A DNA stretch of 64,000 bases. Origin: Sphingobium soli (lineage in GTDB: Bacteria > Pseudomonadota > Alphaproteobacteria > Sphingomonadales > Sphingomonadaceae). The notes beneath the pieces are model-generated. The model made no database searches. It was not told the DNA's origin and worked only from the letters and a program-made list of their open reading frames with translations. The position numbers were made by a program, and so were the translations under genes. The first letter of the stretch is position 1, and the number at the start of each line of letters is the position of its first letter. The stretch lies in contig NZ_JAJGNP010000013.1 of NCBI RefSeq assembly GCF_020782245.1, positions 54,809-118,808 on the forward strand, written 5' to 3'. Positions 8,062-18,325 of the stretch are shown here, in pieces.

Positions 8062-10278
8062 ATGACGCCAGTCCAGCCCAATTCCCCTATGGCAGAACTC
8101 GATCCGGGGCAGATGCTTTCACAGGGCCAAACGCAATTCTTTATCCCGGCCACCGCATCGCTGGCCGAACGACGTCCCCGCACGCTCAAACATGGTGAAA
8201 GTTTCGCTGTCTTTGACCATAGCGGCGACGCGATCGCCGGGCCCGGCAGTCCCGAAGGCCTTTATTATCGTGATACCCGGCACCTGTCGCACCTGTATCT
8301 GACCATCAACGGTCTTCGTCCGATCTTGCTCAGCTCCGCTGTGCGCGATGACAATACCATGCTGACGTGCGACCTGACCAATCCGGATTTTTTCGATGAA
8401 GACGGTCGTCTCGCGGTTGAGCATGACCTGATCCATTTGCGGCGCACCCGCTTCTTGTGGCGAGGCGCCGTTTATGAGCGGGTAACAGTGCGCAATTTCG
8501 ACGCAAAGGACCGCGCCATTCAGATCGACGTCGGCTTTGCGGCGGATTTTGCCGACCTTTTCGAAATTCGCGGTATGACCCGCAAGCATAAGGGGACAGT
8601 GCGCGCGCCGGAAATTTCGCAAGCGCAGGTGCGACTATCCTATGTGGGGCTGGATGACGTGGAGCGCTTCACGCATATCCAATTCGACCCGGTCCCGGAT
8701 AAGTTGACCGAAGGCAGCGCCCATTTTGATATGACCGTTCCGGCGGGCAAGCGGTGCACCCTGTTCATGCGCATATGCAGCAACGCGGCTGAACCGGCCC
8801 AAAGCCTCCCGTTCGAATATCTCGCAACCTTGCGGGAAGCGATGCAGGGCGCCAAACAGGCACGAAAGCGCGGCGGAACCCTGCGCTCGTCCAACGCCTT
8901 GTTCAACGAAGTTGCGGGCCGCTCGGTTTCCGACATCGCCATGCTATCGACGGACACGGACTATGGTCCCTATCCCTATGCCGGTATCCCCTGGTTCAGC
9001 ACGGTGTTCGGCCGCGACGCGATCATCACAGCGCTGCAAATGCTGTGGCTCGACCCAACGCTGTCGCGTGGCGTGCTGGGGTATCTTGCCGCGCATCAGG
9101 CCACCAGTTTCGACCCGGCTGCCGATGCCGAGCCAGGCAAGATCCTGCACGAAGTGCGTCGAGGTGAAATGGCTGAACTGGGCGAAGTGCCGTTCCGCCA
9201 TTATTATGGCAGCATCGATTCAACCCCGCTCTTCGTCATGCTGGCCGGTGCCTATCTGGACCGCACGGGCGACATCGGCTTTTTACGGGGTATTCTGCCT
9301 CAGATCGAAGCGGCGTTGGCGTGGGTCGATGACCATGGCGACAGGGACGGGGACGGCTTCGTCGAATATGGCCGGCTGACAGATCAGGGTCTGCAAAATC
9401 AAGGCTGGAAGGACAGCCACGATTCTGTCTTCCATGCCGATGGTGAGATCGCGCGCGGGCCAATCGCGCTCGCTGAAGTTCAGGCCTATGTCTATGGTGC
9501 TTGGCGGGCAGCAGCCGATCTGTTCCAAGCGACCGGCGACATGGTCCGCGCCACGGGCTATCGCGCCCGCGCAGAGGATCTTCGCCATCGGTTCGACGCC
9601 GCCTTTTTCGACGCGAAGCTCAACAGCTATGTGCTGGCGCTGGACGGGGACAAGCGGCCCTGTCGCGTCCGTGCGTCCAATGCGGGCCATGTTCTCTATA
9701 CCGGCCTGGCGCTTGACGCGCGCGCGGCAAGCGTCGTTTCGACCCTGATGGCGCCGGCGTCCTTCTCCGGCTGGGGCGTTCGAACGATCGCGTCCACCGA
9801 AGCACGATATAATCCCATGAGCTATCATAACGGGTCGATCTGGCCGCATGACAATGCGCTGATCGCGGCCGGATTTTCGCGTTACGGTTTTCGCCGCGAG
9901 GCGGCGCGCATTTTCGAAGGGTTGTTCAGCGCGGCGACCTATGTCGATCTCATGCGGCTGCCGGAACTCTTTTGCGGTTTCCCCCGTCGTCGTTCGCAAG
10001 GGCCGACCTTTTATCCGGTCGCATGCAGCCCGCAAGCCTGGTCGGCGGCGACGCCGCTGTCGCTGGTTCAGTCCTGCCTCGGCCTGGGGTTCGACGTCCA
10101 GAAGGAGGAAATTTGCCTACGCGAACCGATCATGCCTGCTTTCCTGCAAAATCTGACAGTAAGCGGTTTGCAAATCGGCGCGGGCGCGGTCGATATCGGT
10201 TTCGACCGAATGGACGACAAGGTCGTCGTTCGTCCGCTGGGACGTTCGGGCAGCGCGCGGATCGTGACGATCGCCTGA
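8062..10278 (+). CDS. Amylo-alpha-1,6-glucosidase / glycogen-debranching-type protein
   Basis: The 738-residue protein has an N-terminal GDE-type beta domain (about residues 45-240; KHGESFAVFDHSGD, GLYYRDTRHLSH). A long (alpha/alpha)6 six-hairpin domain follows (about 285-700), with PWFSTVFGRDAIITALQ and SIWPHDNALIAAGFSRYG, both typical of bacterial amylo-alpha-1,6-glucosidases. It probably trims alpha-1,6-linked glucose. It has no signal peptide. It pairs with the GT4 gene 10 bases upstream. Such pairs are common in stress-related loci, which would fit the NHEJ genes beside it, but that link is inference. Confidence 0.85.
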   Translation: MTPVQPNSPMAELDPGQMLSQGQTQFFIPATASLAERRPRTLKHGESFAVFDHSGDAIAGPGSPEGLYYRDTRHLSHLYLTINGLRPILLSSAVRDDNTMLTCDLTNPDFFDEDGRLAVEHDLIHLRRTRFLWRGAVYERVTVRNFDAKDRAIQIDVGFAADFADLFEIRGMTRKHKGTVRAPEISQAQVRLSYVGLDDVERFTHIQFDPVPDKLTEGSAHFDMTVPAGKRCTLFMRICSNAAEPAQSLPFEYLATLREAMQGAKQARKRGGTLRSSNALFNEVAGRSVSDIAMLSTDTDYGPYPYAGIPWFSTVFGRDAIITALQMLWLDPTLSRGVLGYLAAHQATSFDPAADAEPGKILHEVRRGEMAELGEVPFRHYYGSIDSTPLFVMLAGAYLDRTGDIGFLRGILPQIEAALAWVDDHGDRDGDGFVEYGRLTDQGLQNQGWKDSHDSVFHADGEIARGPIALAEVQAYVYGAWRAAADLFQATGDMVRATGYRARAEDLRHRFDAAFFDAKLNSYVLALDGDKRPCRVRASNAGHVLYTGLALDARAASVVSTLMAPASFSGWGVRTIASTEARYNPMSYHNGSIWPHDNALIAAGFSRYGFRREAARIFEGLFSAATYVDLMRLPELFCGFPRRRSQGPTFYPVACSPQAWSAATPLSLVQSCLGLGFDVQKEEICLREPIMPAFLQNLTVSGLQIGAGAVDIGFDRMDDKVVVRPLGRSGSARIVTIA

Positions 10279-10302
10279 CGGTAGCTAGTCGCCAACCGGC
10301 GC

Positions 10303-10686
10303 TCAATTCTCGTAAAGCTCCAACGGCAATCCATCCGGATCGCGGAAGAAGGTGAAACGCTGCCCGGTATATTCGTCCACACGAACCGGTTCGCACGCAA
10401 CGCCTCGTTCGAGCAGCCGAGCAATTTCGGCGTTCAGATCATCGACGGAAAAGGACAGATGGCGCAATCCGCACGCTTCGGGCCGCGTCGGCCTTTCAGG
10501 CGGCGAGGGGAAGGAAAACAACTCGATCTGCACGTTGCCCGCGTCGAGATCACATTTCCAGCTGTCGCGCGCCTCCCGATAGACTTCGCGCAAGATCGGC
10601 AAGCCCAGCACCTCGTGGTAGAAGGCGCGGGAGCGCGCATAGTCCGACCCGATGATCGCAATATGATGGACGCCGCGCAGAGACAT
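10303..10686 (-). CDS. VOC-family glyoxalase-like metalloprotein (GloA2/YaeR type)
   Basis: The 127-residue protein has two beta-alpha-beta-beta-beta modules of the vicinal oxygen chelate fold. GVHHIAIIGSDYARSRAFYH, QIELFSFP, GLRHLSFSVDDL and the C-terminal FFRDPDGLPLELYE are the YaeR/GloA2 pattern with His and Glu metal ligands. ATG 10686 is preferred over a start 17 codons upstream because homology begins at MSLRGVHH and the upstream option overlaps ilvD. It lies 4 bases after the ilvD stop on the same strand, so it is probably co-transcribed. Detoxification of an aldehyde is the family expectation; the substrate is unknown. Confidence 0.85.
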   Translation of the reverse strand: MSLRGVHHIAIIGSDYARSRAFYHEVLGLPILREVYREARDSWKCDLDAGNVQIELFSFPSPPERPTRPEACGLRHLSFSVDDLNAEIARLLERGVACEPVRVDEYTGQRFTFFRDPDGLPLELYEN

Positions 10687-10690
10687 TGGC

Positions 10691-12541
10691 TCAGCGCTCG
10701 ATCTGGCTGACGTCCCGCACAGCACCCTTTGCCGCATTGGTGGTCATCGCGGCATAGGCGCGCAGCGCTGGTGACACGTCGCGCTTGCGGCCGAACGGCT
10801 TCCAAGCCTTCGCGCCGCGCGCTTCCATCTCGGCGCGTCGCTCTGCCAGGACGGCGTCGTCCAGATCCACCTTGATGACGCGTGCGGGGATGTCGATGAC
10901 GATAGGATCGCCCGTCTGCACCAGCGCGATGAGGCCCCCTTCGGCCGCCTCCGGTGAGACATGGCCGATCGACAGGCCCGATGTGCCGCCCGAAAAACGC
11001 CCGTCGGTGATGAGCGCGCAGGCCTTGCCCAAGCCTTTCGACTTCAGATAGCTGGTGGGATAGAGCATTTCCTGCATGCCCGGCCCGCCTTTTGGCCCTT
11101 CATAGCGAATGACGACCACATCGCCTTCCTTGACTTCATTGCCCAGGATGCCGGCGACCGCCGCGTCCTGGCTTTCATAGACCCGTGCGATGCCATGAAA
11201 GACCAGGATGCTTTCGTCCACGCCCGCCGTTTTGACGATACAGCCTTCGGGCGCGAGGTTGCCGAACAGCACGGCAAGGCCGCCATCCTTGGAAAAGGCG
11301 TGCTCGGCGGATCGGATCGCCCCCTGTTCACGGTCGGTGTCTAGCTCTTCCCAGCGTTCCGATTGGCTGAAGGCCACTTGCGTCGGCACGCCGCCGGGCG
11401 CGGCGCGATAGAAGTTGCGCACCTCTTCGCTGTTGGTGCGACCAACGTCCCATCGGGCGAGCGCATCGGCCATCGTGCGGCTATGGACCGTGGGAAGCGA
11501 TGCGTCGATCAGGCCGGCACGTTCCAGTTCGCCCAGGATCGCCATGATCCCGCCGGCGCGATGGACATCTTCCATATGGACGTCATTCTTGGCAGGCGCG
11601 ACCTTGCACAGGCACGGCACGCGGCGCGACAATCGGTCGATATCCGCCATGGTGAAATCCACGCCGCCTTCGTAGGCGGCCGCAAGCAGATGCAGCACCG
11701 TGTTGGACGATCCTCCCATGGCGATGTCCAGGCTCATGGCATTTTCAAATGCGGCGTAGCTGGCGATGCTGCGGGGCAGGACGCTTTCGTCGTCCTGCTC
11801 ATAATAGCGTTTGGTGATGTCGACGATCAGATGCCCTGCCTCGCGAAATAGCCGCTCCCGGTCAGCATGCGTGGCGAGCGTCGATCCGTTGCCGGGCAGT
11901 GAAAGGCCCAGCGCCTCGGTCAGGCAGTTCATCGAATTGGCGGTGAACATGCCCGAACAGCTGCCGCATGTGGGACAGGCTGAGCGCTCGATGGTCTGCA
12001 CTTCTTCGTCGGTGTAGCTTTCATCGGCAGCGACGACCATGGCGTCAACGAGGTCCAGCGCGACCTTCTTGCCGCGCATGACCGTCTTACCGGCTTCCAT
12101 CGGCCCACCCGATACGAACACGACGGGTATATTGAGCCGCATCGCGGCCATCAGCATGCCCGGCGTGATCTTGTCGCAATTGGAAATGCACACGATCGCG
12201 TCCGCACAATGGGCGTTGACCATATATTCGACGCTGTCGGCGATCAGATCACGGCTGGGCAGCGAATAGAGCATGCCGCCATGACCCATGGCGATGCCGT
12301 CATCCACCGCGATTGTGTTGAATTCCTTGGCGACGCCACCGGCGGCCTCGATCTCGCGCGCGACCAGCTGCCCCAGGTCCTTCAGGTGCACATGGCCTGG
12401 CACAAATTGGGTGAAACTGTTGGCGATCGCGATGATGGGCTTGCCGAAATCCCCATCCTTCATGCCCGTCGCGCGCCAAAGGCCACGCGCGCCCGCCATG
12501 TTGCGGCCATGGGTGGTGGTGCGGGAACGATAGGCAGGCAT
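10691..12541 (-). CDS. ilvD: Dihydroxy-acid dehydratase
   Basis: The enzyme dehydrates 2,3-dihydroxy-3-methylbutanoate and its methylpentanoate homologue in valine/isoleucine (and leucine) synthesis. At 616 residues it is the long IlvD form. Fe-S cysteines are visible in [12 protein letters not shown] and in [20 protein letters not shown], and [12 protein letters not shown] is the substrate/Mg2+ region. The start [19 protein letters not shown] is standard, with a GAAGGA site about 10 bases upstream. The gap up to 12737 (196 bases) contains its promoter region and no gene. The promoter itself is not clear. Confidence 0.97.
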   Translation of the reverse strand: MPAYRSRTTTHGRNMAGARGLWRATGMKDGDFGKPIIAIANSFTQFVPGHVHLKDLGQLVAREIEAAGGVAKEFNTIAVDDGIAMGHGGMLYSLPSRDLIADSVEYMVNAHCADAIVCISNCDKITPGMLMAAMRLNIPVVFVSGGPMEAGKTVMRGKKVALDLVDAMVVAADESYTDEEVQTIERSACPTCGSCSGMFTANSMNCLTEALGLSLPGNGSTLATHADRERLFREAGHLIVDITKRYYEQDDESVLPRSIASYAAFENAMSLDIAMGGSSNTVLHLLAAAYEGGVDFTMADIDRLSRRVPCLCKVAPAKNDVHMEDVHRAGGIMAILGELERAGLIDASLPTVHSRTMADALARWDVGRTNSEEVRNFYRAAPGGVPTQVAFSQSERWEELDTDREQGAIRSAEHAFSKDGGLAVLFGNLAPEGCIVKTAGVDESILVFHGIARVYESQDAAVAGILGNEVKEGDVVVIRYEGPKGGPGMQEMLYPTSYLKSKGLGKACALITDGRFSGGTSGLSIGHVSPEAAEGGLIALVQTGDPIVIDIPARVIKVDLDDAVLAERRAEMEARGAKAWKPFGRKRDVSPALRAYAAMTTNAAKGAVRDVSQIER

Positions 12542-12737
12542 GACTCAGGGTCCTTCAAAGGGGAGAGGCGGCTCCTCTACCGGCTGAGCTCAAATATTGA
12601 AACAAATTATTCCTTTTTAAGCACCCAGGTGTCATTTTCTTACGCTTGCCCTGCCACTTTGCGAGAGAGGGTGCCGCCGGGCCAGCGTGCAGTCCAGCCC
12701 GGCGGCGGGGGAACCGACCTTCAAGGCCGGAAGCCGT

Positions 12738-14792
12738 TTATCGTTGTGGGGTCAGGCGGATTGCCGCGCCGCCGCCGGGAGCCAGCCACAGGTCATAGCG
12801 GTCGCCCTTGCGGATGGTGCGCGTCTCATAGGCGATGCGATGGCGCGCCTCTGTCAGATAGGTTGCGCCGTCTCCATCCTTGTAGATGGTGGCGGTATAG
12901 GCTCTGCCCGGCTCCAGATGATCGAAGCTCAGGGGCACGGTTCGCGCGGTCGCGTCGTTGACGCCGCCGACATACCAGTCGTCACTGTTGCGGTCCTTGC
13001 GCGCGAAGATCGCATAATCGCCGACTTCGCCTGCGACCAGATGGCTTTCCGACCAGTCCGCCGGAACAAGGCGGATGAAAGCCAGCTCCCTGGGATATTT
13101 CGCCAATGTCTCGATGAAGTCGGCCGCCATCTGGATTGGCGAATAAAGAGCGAGGTACAGGCCCAGTTGCTTGGCCAAAGTGGAGGCGAGCGGCGCCTTC
13201 TGCGCGCCCTCCAGGCTCAGAACGCCCGGCGTGAAGTCCATCGGTCCCGACAGCATCCGGGTATAGACCAGGGTGGGTTCATGGTCCGGCCCGTTGGCGA
13301 AGGCGCCCCAGGCATTATATTCCATCCCGCGCGCGCCTTCGCGTCCGACCCAATTGGGATAGGTGCGGCGCAGGCCTGTATCCTTGATGGGTTCATGCGC
13401 ATTCACCGCGACATGATTGCGCGCGGCGGTTTCGACGACTTTTAAGTGATGCTGCGCCATGCGCTGGCCGTCATGCCATTCCATGCGTGTTTCGCCCGGA
13501 GCATTGCCCGGCGCAATGATGCCGCCTGCGTCCGCGACATAGCCGGTCTTGACGACATCGACGCCCAATCGTCCATATAGCGCCATCGCATTATCCAACT
13601 GCGCCTCGTAATTGGCGATATTGCCCCCCGTTTCATGATGCCCGATCAACCGGACGCCTTTCTGCTTGGCATAGGCGGCGAGGGCGGGGAGGTCGAAATC
13701 GGGCGTCGCCTGCGTATAGCTGAAATCATCGCCATGTCCGAACCAGTCGCCATTCCAGCCCTTGTCCCACCCTTCGACCAGCACGCCGCGGAACCCGTTC
13801 TTTGCGGCGAAGTCTATATATTGCTTCGTCCTCTCATTGGTCGCCCCGTGCTTGGGACCTTCCGCCCATGACCAGTCGCCCCGGATCATTCCCCACCAGA
13901 TGCCGATATATTTGGCCGGGGTGAACCAGCTGACATCGCCCAGCTTGTTGGGTTCGTTGAGGTTGAGTTCCAGGTCATTCTCGACCAGCCCCGCTGCATC
14001 GTCGGCAATACGGATGGTGCGCCAGGGCGTGTTGAAGGGCAGGTTGCGCGTCACGCGCGCCGCCTGGGAAGACGGCGCGAGCGTGGTGCGGAATTTTCGG
14101 CCGTCCGCGCGTTTCAGCCAATAGCCCGCATAATCGACCAGAGCCGCCTCATGAAAACTCAGATGCGTGCCGTCGGCCAACCGCATGGTGATCGGCGTAT
14201 GCGCCGTGGAAACCGCATCGATCGGGGTCTTTTGATACACCTGTTCGTATCGGTTCCATTCGCCGCCGGGTATCCACCAAGCCGTGCCTTCCGGCGCAAT
14301 GTCGAACTCCGTCGTCTCGTCGGCGATGCGCATCGTCTTGAGGCCGGGCTGCTCGGGCAATTCATAGCGAAAGCCCACGCCGTCATCGAACAGGCGAAAC
14401 CGCACATTCATCAGCCGTGCGCCCTGCACGTCGGACTGCTTGAAGCGGACCAGCAGTTCATTGTGATTGTCGGTGACGAAGCGCCGCTCGCCCCAGGGCT
14501 GTTCCCAGCGATCCTTGCCGCTGCCTTTTTCAGACCCTGCAATGGCAAAGCCGCGCACCATGTTGAGGCCGTCGGTCAGGATGAAACCCAGCTTGGAGGG
14601 CGCGATCAGCAGCTTGCCCTTGCGCGAAAGCGACCAGACGGGCCTGCTGTCACTGTCGGTGGACACTGTCAGCGCAATGCTGCCATCGGGCGAGGTTGCC
14701 GTCACCGCAGGTCGGCTGTCCTGGGCCGCTACCGGAAATGCGACCACCATAGGCAGGGCAAGCGCGCAGGCGCGCAAAGTCACGTTCAGCAT
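12738..14792 (-). CDS. GH97 alpha-glucosidase, exported
   Basis: The 684-residue protein has an N-terminal signal peptide (LNVTLRACALALPMVVAFPV, cleaved near VAAQD). The N-terminal beta-sandwich starts VTATSPDGSIALTV. A (beta/alpha)8 barrel follows with GFRGVLVEGWDKGWNGDW, HEPIKDTGLRRTYPNWVGRE and GMEYNAW, and the C-terminal beta domain ends GGGAAIRLTPQR. Its relatives include SusB-like enzymes that release glucose from malto-oligosaccharides in the periplasm. ATG 14792 is chosen for its AAAAGGA site. An ATG five codons upstream overlaps the preceding stop but has its purine box touching the start. It is the distal gene of the maltodextrin operon. Confidence 0.9.
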   Translation of the reverse strand: MLNVTLRACALALPMVVAFPVAAQDSRPAVTATSPDGSIALTVSTDSDSRPVWSLSRKGKLLIAPSKLGFILTDGLNMVRGFAIAGSEKGSGKDRWEQPWGERRFVTDNHNELLVRFKQSDVQGARLMNVRFRLFDDGVGFRYELPEQPGLKTMRIADETTEFDIAPEGTAWWIPGGEWNRYEQVYQKTPIDAVSTAHTPITMRLADGTHLSFHEAALVDYAGYWLKRADGRKFRTTLAPSSQAARVTRNLPFNTPWRTIRIADDAAGLVENDLELNLNEPNKLGDVSWFTPAKYIGIWWGMIRGDWSWAEGPKHGATNERTKQYIDFAAKNGFRGVLVEGWDKGWNGDWFGHGDDFSYTQATPDFDLPALAAYAKQKGVRLIGHHETGGNIANYEAQLDNAMALYGRLGVDVVKTGYVADAGGIIAPGNAPGETRMEWHDGQRMAQHHLKVVETAARNHVAVNAHEPIKDTGLRRTYPNWVGREGARGMEYNAWGAFANGPDHEPTLVYTRMLSGPMDFTPGVLSLEGAQKAPLASTLAKQLGLYLALYSPIQMAADFIETLAKYPRELAFIRLVPADWSESHLVAGEVGDYAIFARKDRNSDDWYVGGVNDATARTVPLSFDHLEPGRAYTATIYKDGDGATYLTEARHRIAYETRTIRKGDRYDLWLAPGGGAAIRLTPQR

Positions 14793-14803
14793 GGGGGTCC
14801 TTT

Positions 14804-16411
14804 TCATTCCTCGATCAGCAAGGCGCCATAGGCGGGCAGGGCGCCGGGCGCGGCGTCGTTGATGGTGCACAGCACATGATTGGAAGCAGCGATCTCATCC
14901 GGCCACTGCACTGGCTGGTTCGACAGGTTGAACAAACACAGCATAGATTGCCCATCTGCCGTTCGGCGAAACGCCAGGGTGCGCTCGTCGGCGATGAGGA
15001 TGTCCAGCGCGCCATGATGCAGCGCCGGATTGGCCTTGCGCAGCGCCAGTAAGTGGCGGGTGAGGTTCATCAGCGACGCAGGATCGGCATCCTGCGCATC
15101 CACCGCCAGCGCCAGATGATCGTCGCCATGGGGGAGCCAGGGCTCAGCGCTTGAAAAGCCAGCCTGCGCGGCCTCTGCGGTCCACGGCAGCGGTGTGCGC
15201 GCGCCATCGCGGGACAGGGTCAGCGGCCAGTTGGCGATCGCTTCGGGGTCCTGCAACCGCTCGAACGGAATCTCGACCTGGGTCAGACCCAGTTCCTCGC
15301 CCTGATACAGGATGGCATTGCCCCGCAGCGCGATCAGCAGCGCCATTTTCAAGCGGGCGAAGGCGGTGCGATCCTCCGGCGCGCACCAGCGCGACAGGGC
15401 GCGGGGCGCATCATGATTTTCGAACGCCCAACTCGGCCAGCCCATGCCGGCCGCATCGGGCCAGCGTTCGATCGTGTCCTTGACAAGGGCAGGCGTCAGC
15501 CGGTCAGCATAAAGGAAATTAAACCCATAGGCGCTGTTCAGGCGATCGTCGCCTGCGGTATAGGCCTTCATCTCCTTTTCCGCGAGATCGCCGCCGACCT
15601 CCGCCATGGTGAAGACCGCCCCATAGTCATCGCACAGGGCACGGATGCGCTCGACAAAGCCTACGACATCGGGATGCGACTGGTTATACCGCCGGATCTG
15701 GAAATCGAATGGCCGGGTGCGGGGTTTGCCATTTTCTGGTGCAGGCGGATTGTCGCGCAACTGCGGATCGTGCATCGAATGGTTGAGCGCATCGAGGCGG
15801 AAGCCGTCGACGCCCCGGTCGAGCCAGAAGCGCATGGCGTCCAGCAGCGCATCCTGCACGGCGCGGTTGTGCACGTTGAGCTGGGGCTGGCTGGCGAGGA
15901 ACTGGTGCATATAATATTGCCCGCGCCGCGCGTCCCATGTCCATGCGGGACCGCCAAAGACCGACTGCCAGTTATTGGGCGGCGTGCCATCGGCCTTGGG
16001 GTCGGCCCAGACATACCAGTCGGCCTTGTCACCGGACTGGCCGGTGCGACTGTTCACGAACCAGTCGTGCAGATCGGACGTGTGCGCGTAAACCTGATCG
16101 ATCGTGACCTTGAGGCCCAGCTCATGCGCCCGCGCCACCACCGCATCGAAATCCGCCAGCGTGCCGAAGATAGGATCGACCCCGCAATAATCGGCAATGT
16201 CATAGCCAAAGTCGCGCATGGGGGAGGTGAAGAAGGGCGAAATCCAGATGGCGTCCGCGCCCAGGCGGGCGACATGCTCCAGCCGCTGCGTGATGCCGGC
16301 CAGATCGCCGATGCCGTCGCCATTGCTGTCCTGAAAACTGCGGGGATAAATCTGGTAGATAACGGCGCCCTTCCACCAGGGCAGGTCGGTCGAACGCGGG
16401 TCAGGGGTCAT
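14804..16411 (-). CDS. GH13 alpha-glucosidase (subfamily 23-like)
   Basis: The 535-residue cytoplasmic-type enzyme starts MTPDPRSTDLPWWKGAVIYQ. The barrel motifs are present: GFRLDALNH with the catalytic nucleophile Asp, TMAEVGG with the acid/base Glu, and FENHDAPR with the third carboxylate. Region I reads IDQVYAHTSDLH, so the usual Asn before His is Ala. Related bacterial alpha-glucosidases have Ser there. It probably hydrolyses alpha-1,4-linked disaccharides and oligosaccharides. It starts 16 bases after the upstream amylase. The start was chosen because an upstream ATG lies inside that gene. Confidence 0.92.
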   Translation of the reverse strand: MTPDPRSTDLPWWKGAVIYQIYPRSFQDSNGDGIGDLAGITQRLEHVARLGADAIWISPFFTSPMRDFGYDIADYCGVDPIFGTLADFDAVVARAHELGLKVTIDQVYAHTSDLHDWFVNSRTGQSGDKADWYVWADPKADGTPPNNWQSVFGGPAWTWDARRGQYYMHQFLASQPQLNVHNRAVQDALLDAMRFWLDRGVDGFRLDALNHSMHDPQLRDNPPAPENGKPRTRPFDFQIRRYNQSHPDVVGFVERIRALCDDYGAVFTMAEVGGDLAEKEMKAYTAGDDRLNSAYGFNFLYADRLTPALVKDTIERWPDAAGMGWPSWAFENHDAPRALSRWCAPEDRTAFARLKMALLIALRGNAILYQGEELGLTQVEIPFERLQDPEAIANWPLTLSRDGARTPLPWTAEAAQAGFSSAEPWLPHGDDHLALAVDAQDADPASLMNLTRHLLALRKANPALHHGALDILIADERTLAFRRTADGQSMLCLFNLSNQPVQWPDEIAASNHVLCTINDAAPGALPAYGALLIEE

Positions 16412-16427
16412 GGCATATTCCAAGGGA

Positions 16428-18254
16428 TCAAGGTTGGGCGGCGCAAACGGCATAGCCGAAGGCGGGCAGGCGTAGGGTCAGGCTTCCCGGCGCGGTGACT
16501 GTGGCCGGGCAATCACCTGAAAGGCTTGAAAAAGTTCGGCTTGCGGGATCGATGGCGACTTGCGTCGTGACAGGGGCATCGCTGGTGTTGAAGGCAACAA
16601 GAATTTCACGGCCATTGTCAGGGTCGAACCGGGACACTGCGAACAAGCCTGGCTGGTCCGAACTGGCCCGTACCAGAGTAGCACCCCGCGATAGCGCTGC
16701 AGTAGCGACGCGTAAGCGGGCCAGCCGCGCAATTTCCATATAAAGCGGATGGTCGGTTGCGAAATTGTCGGCGGCTGTGGTCGCGCTCGTCCCGACCAGC
16801 CGGTCCCGATTATATTCGGCAACCTGTGACGGAAACATATCCTGCCGCGCCTGCTGGTCATTGCCGGTGCCGGCAAAGCCCTGCTCGTCGCCATAATAGA
16901 TGGTCGGCACGCCGCGCAGCGTCAGCAGCATCGCATGGCCCAGCATCATGCGGGCCAACTCCTCCTGGGGCGACATGGCAGGTTTCGCTTCGCGCAGGAA
17001 ATAGGCGAAGCGGCCCGCATCATGGTTGCCAAGGAATGTCGGCAATTGCAGAGCTGCCGCCTTGCCGCCTTCGTACAGAGCATCGTCATCGGTCAGCCGC
17101 GCCAGCAAATCGGTTCCGCTTTTACCGCTGGCCGCATCGACCGCTGCCCGCATGAACGCGAAATCCAGGACAGCAGGGAAAGCGGCATTGCGCGTCCAGC
17201 TCGCCAGCAAGGCCGGGTCATAATCGCCGGTAGCGACTTCGCCGAAGATATGGAAATTGGGAATGCCCCTGGCGGCCGCATGGGCACGGATGGCCGGGAT
17301 GAAGGCGCGCCAGAACTCCGGGTTCACATGCTTGGCTGTGTCGATGCGATACCCATCGATACCGAACCGGTCGATCCAGCCTTTGTAAATGTCGATGAAG
17401 CCCGAGACGACGCGCGGATTTTCAGTGGCAAGGTCATCGAGGCCGACAAAATCGCCATATTGCGCGCTCTCGCCGCGCCAGTCGGTATCGCCCCGGTTAT
17501 GATAATAGATGGGGTCGTTGAGCCAGGCGGGCACTTTGACTGTCTTCTCACCCTTGGCGATAACGGGGGTGTAGGCAAAGGACGGGTCCTCAAGCTTTGC
17601 CCAGTTGGCGGCGCTGGCATCGTGATCGCCAGCAAATCCGCTATTGATCGCGGGGCCGGTCACGCCGCCTTTGCGCGAAAAGGGATAGTCCGCCTTGCTG
17701 CGATAGAGCGGCGTGCTGCCGGAGCTCTCCCGATAATGGATAACATCGGCCGTATGATTGGCGATGATGTCCATATAGACTTTTATGCCGCGCGCATGCG
17801 CCGCCTCGACCAGCTCCTTGAAATCGGCGTCGGTGCCGAAATGCGGGTCGACCTGCGTGAAGTCCGTCACCCAATAGCCGTGATAGCCAGCGCTTTCGTC
17901 GCCTGGCCCGCCCTGAACGGGCTTGTTCCTGAAAATCGGCGCCAGCCAGATGGCGGTCGCGCCCAGTCCCTGAATATAGTCGAGCCGGGCGGTCAGGCCT
18001 TTAAGGTCCCCGCCATGATAGAAAGCGCGCGATGTCGGATCATAGCCGGTCTGGAGCGGGCCGCCGCGCAGCCCGCCCTTGTCATTGCGCCGATCGCCAT
18101 TGGCGAACCGGTCGGGCAGGACGAAATAGACGATTTCCTGCTCTGGCGTGCGCGCTCTTAATTCGGTGAGCGTGTCCGCGCTGGCCGCCCCACAGCCGAA
18201 GGCCGCGATCATGGTGGCGGCTGTCACGCAAATCGCCGTGGCCGTTCGTCCCAT
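16428..18254 (-). CDS. GH13 alpha-amylase, exported
   Basis: The 608-residue protein has a signal peptide starting MGRTATAICVTAATMIAAFG. The AFGC stretch could be a weak lipobox; otherwise cleavage falls near ASA-D. The catalytic barrel contains VYMDIIANHTAD, DGYRIDTAKHVN (nucleophile Asp), HIFGEVATGDY (acid/base Glu) and FLGNHDAGRF. It should cut maltodextrins or starch in the periplasm or at the outer membrane after uptake by the TonB receptor encoded 71 bases upstream. ATG 18254 is preferred for its GGGAGA site and for the signal peptide beginning there. Confidence 0.92.
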   Translation of the reverse strand: MGRTATAICVTAATMIAAFGCGAASADTLTELRARTPEQEIVYFVLPDRFANGDRRNDKGGLRGGPLQTGYDPTSRAFYHGGDLKGLTARLDYIQGLGATAIWLAPIFRNKPVQGGPGDESAGYHGYWVTDFTQVDPHFGTDADFKELVEAAHARGIKVYMDIIANHTADVIHYRESSGSTPLYRSKADYPFSRKGGVTGPAINSGFAGDHDASAANWAKLEDPSFAYTPVIAKGEKTVKVPAWLNDPIYYHNRGDTDWRGESAQYGDFVGLDDLATENPRVVSGFIDIYKGWIDRFGIDGYRIDTAKHVNPEFWRAFIPAIRAHAAARGIPNFHIFGEVATGDYDPALLASWTRNAAFPAVLDFAFMRAAVDAASGKSGTDLLARLTDDDALYEGGKAAALQLPTFLGNHDAGRFAYFLREAKPAMSPQEELARMMLGHAMLLTLRGVPTIYYGDEQGFAGTGNDQQARQDMFPSQVAEYNRDRLVGTSATTAADNFATDHPLYMEIARLARLRVATAALSRGATLVRASSDQPGLFAVSRFDPDNGREILVAFNTSDAPVTTQVAIDPASRTFSSLSGDCPATVTAPGSLTLRLPAFGYAVCAAQP

Positions 18255-18325
18255 CGGGAAATCTCCCTGCTGCAAAAGGCGCCAAACGGCCGGCGGCGCG
18301 AACACCGCCAGGCCAAGTCTACACA

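Noticed and set aside
12541..12600. Minus-strand stretch resembling a tRNA D-arm (AGCTCAGCCGGTAGAG) just upstream of ilvD
   Set aside because: No acceptor stem, anticodon arm or T-arm can be built around it, so it is at most a fragment or chance match.
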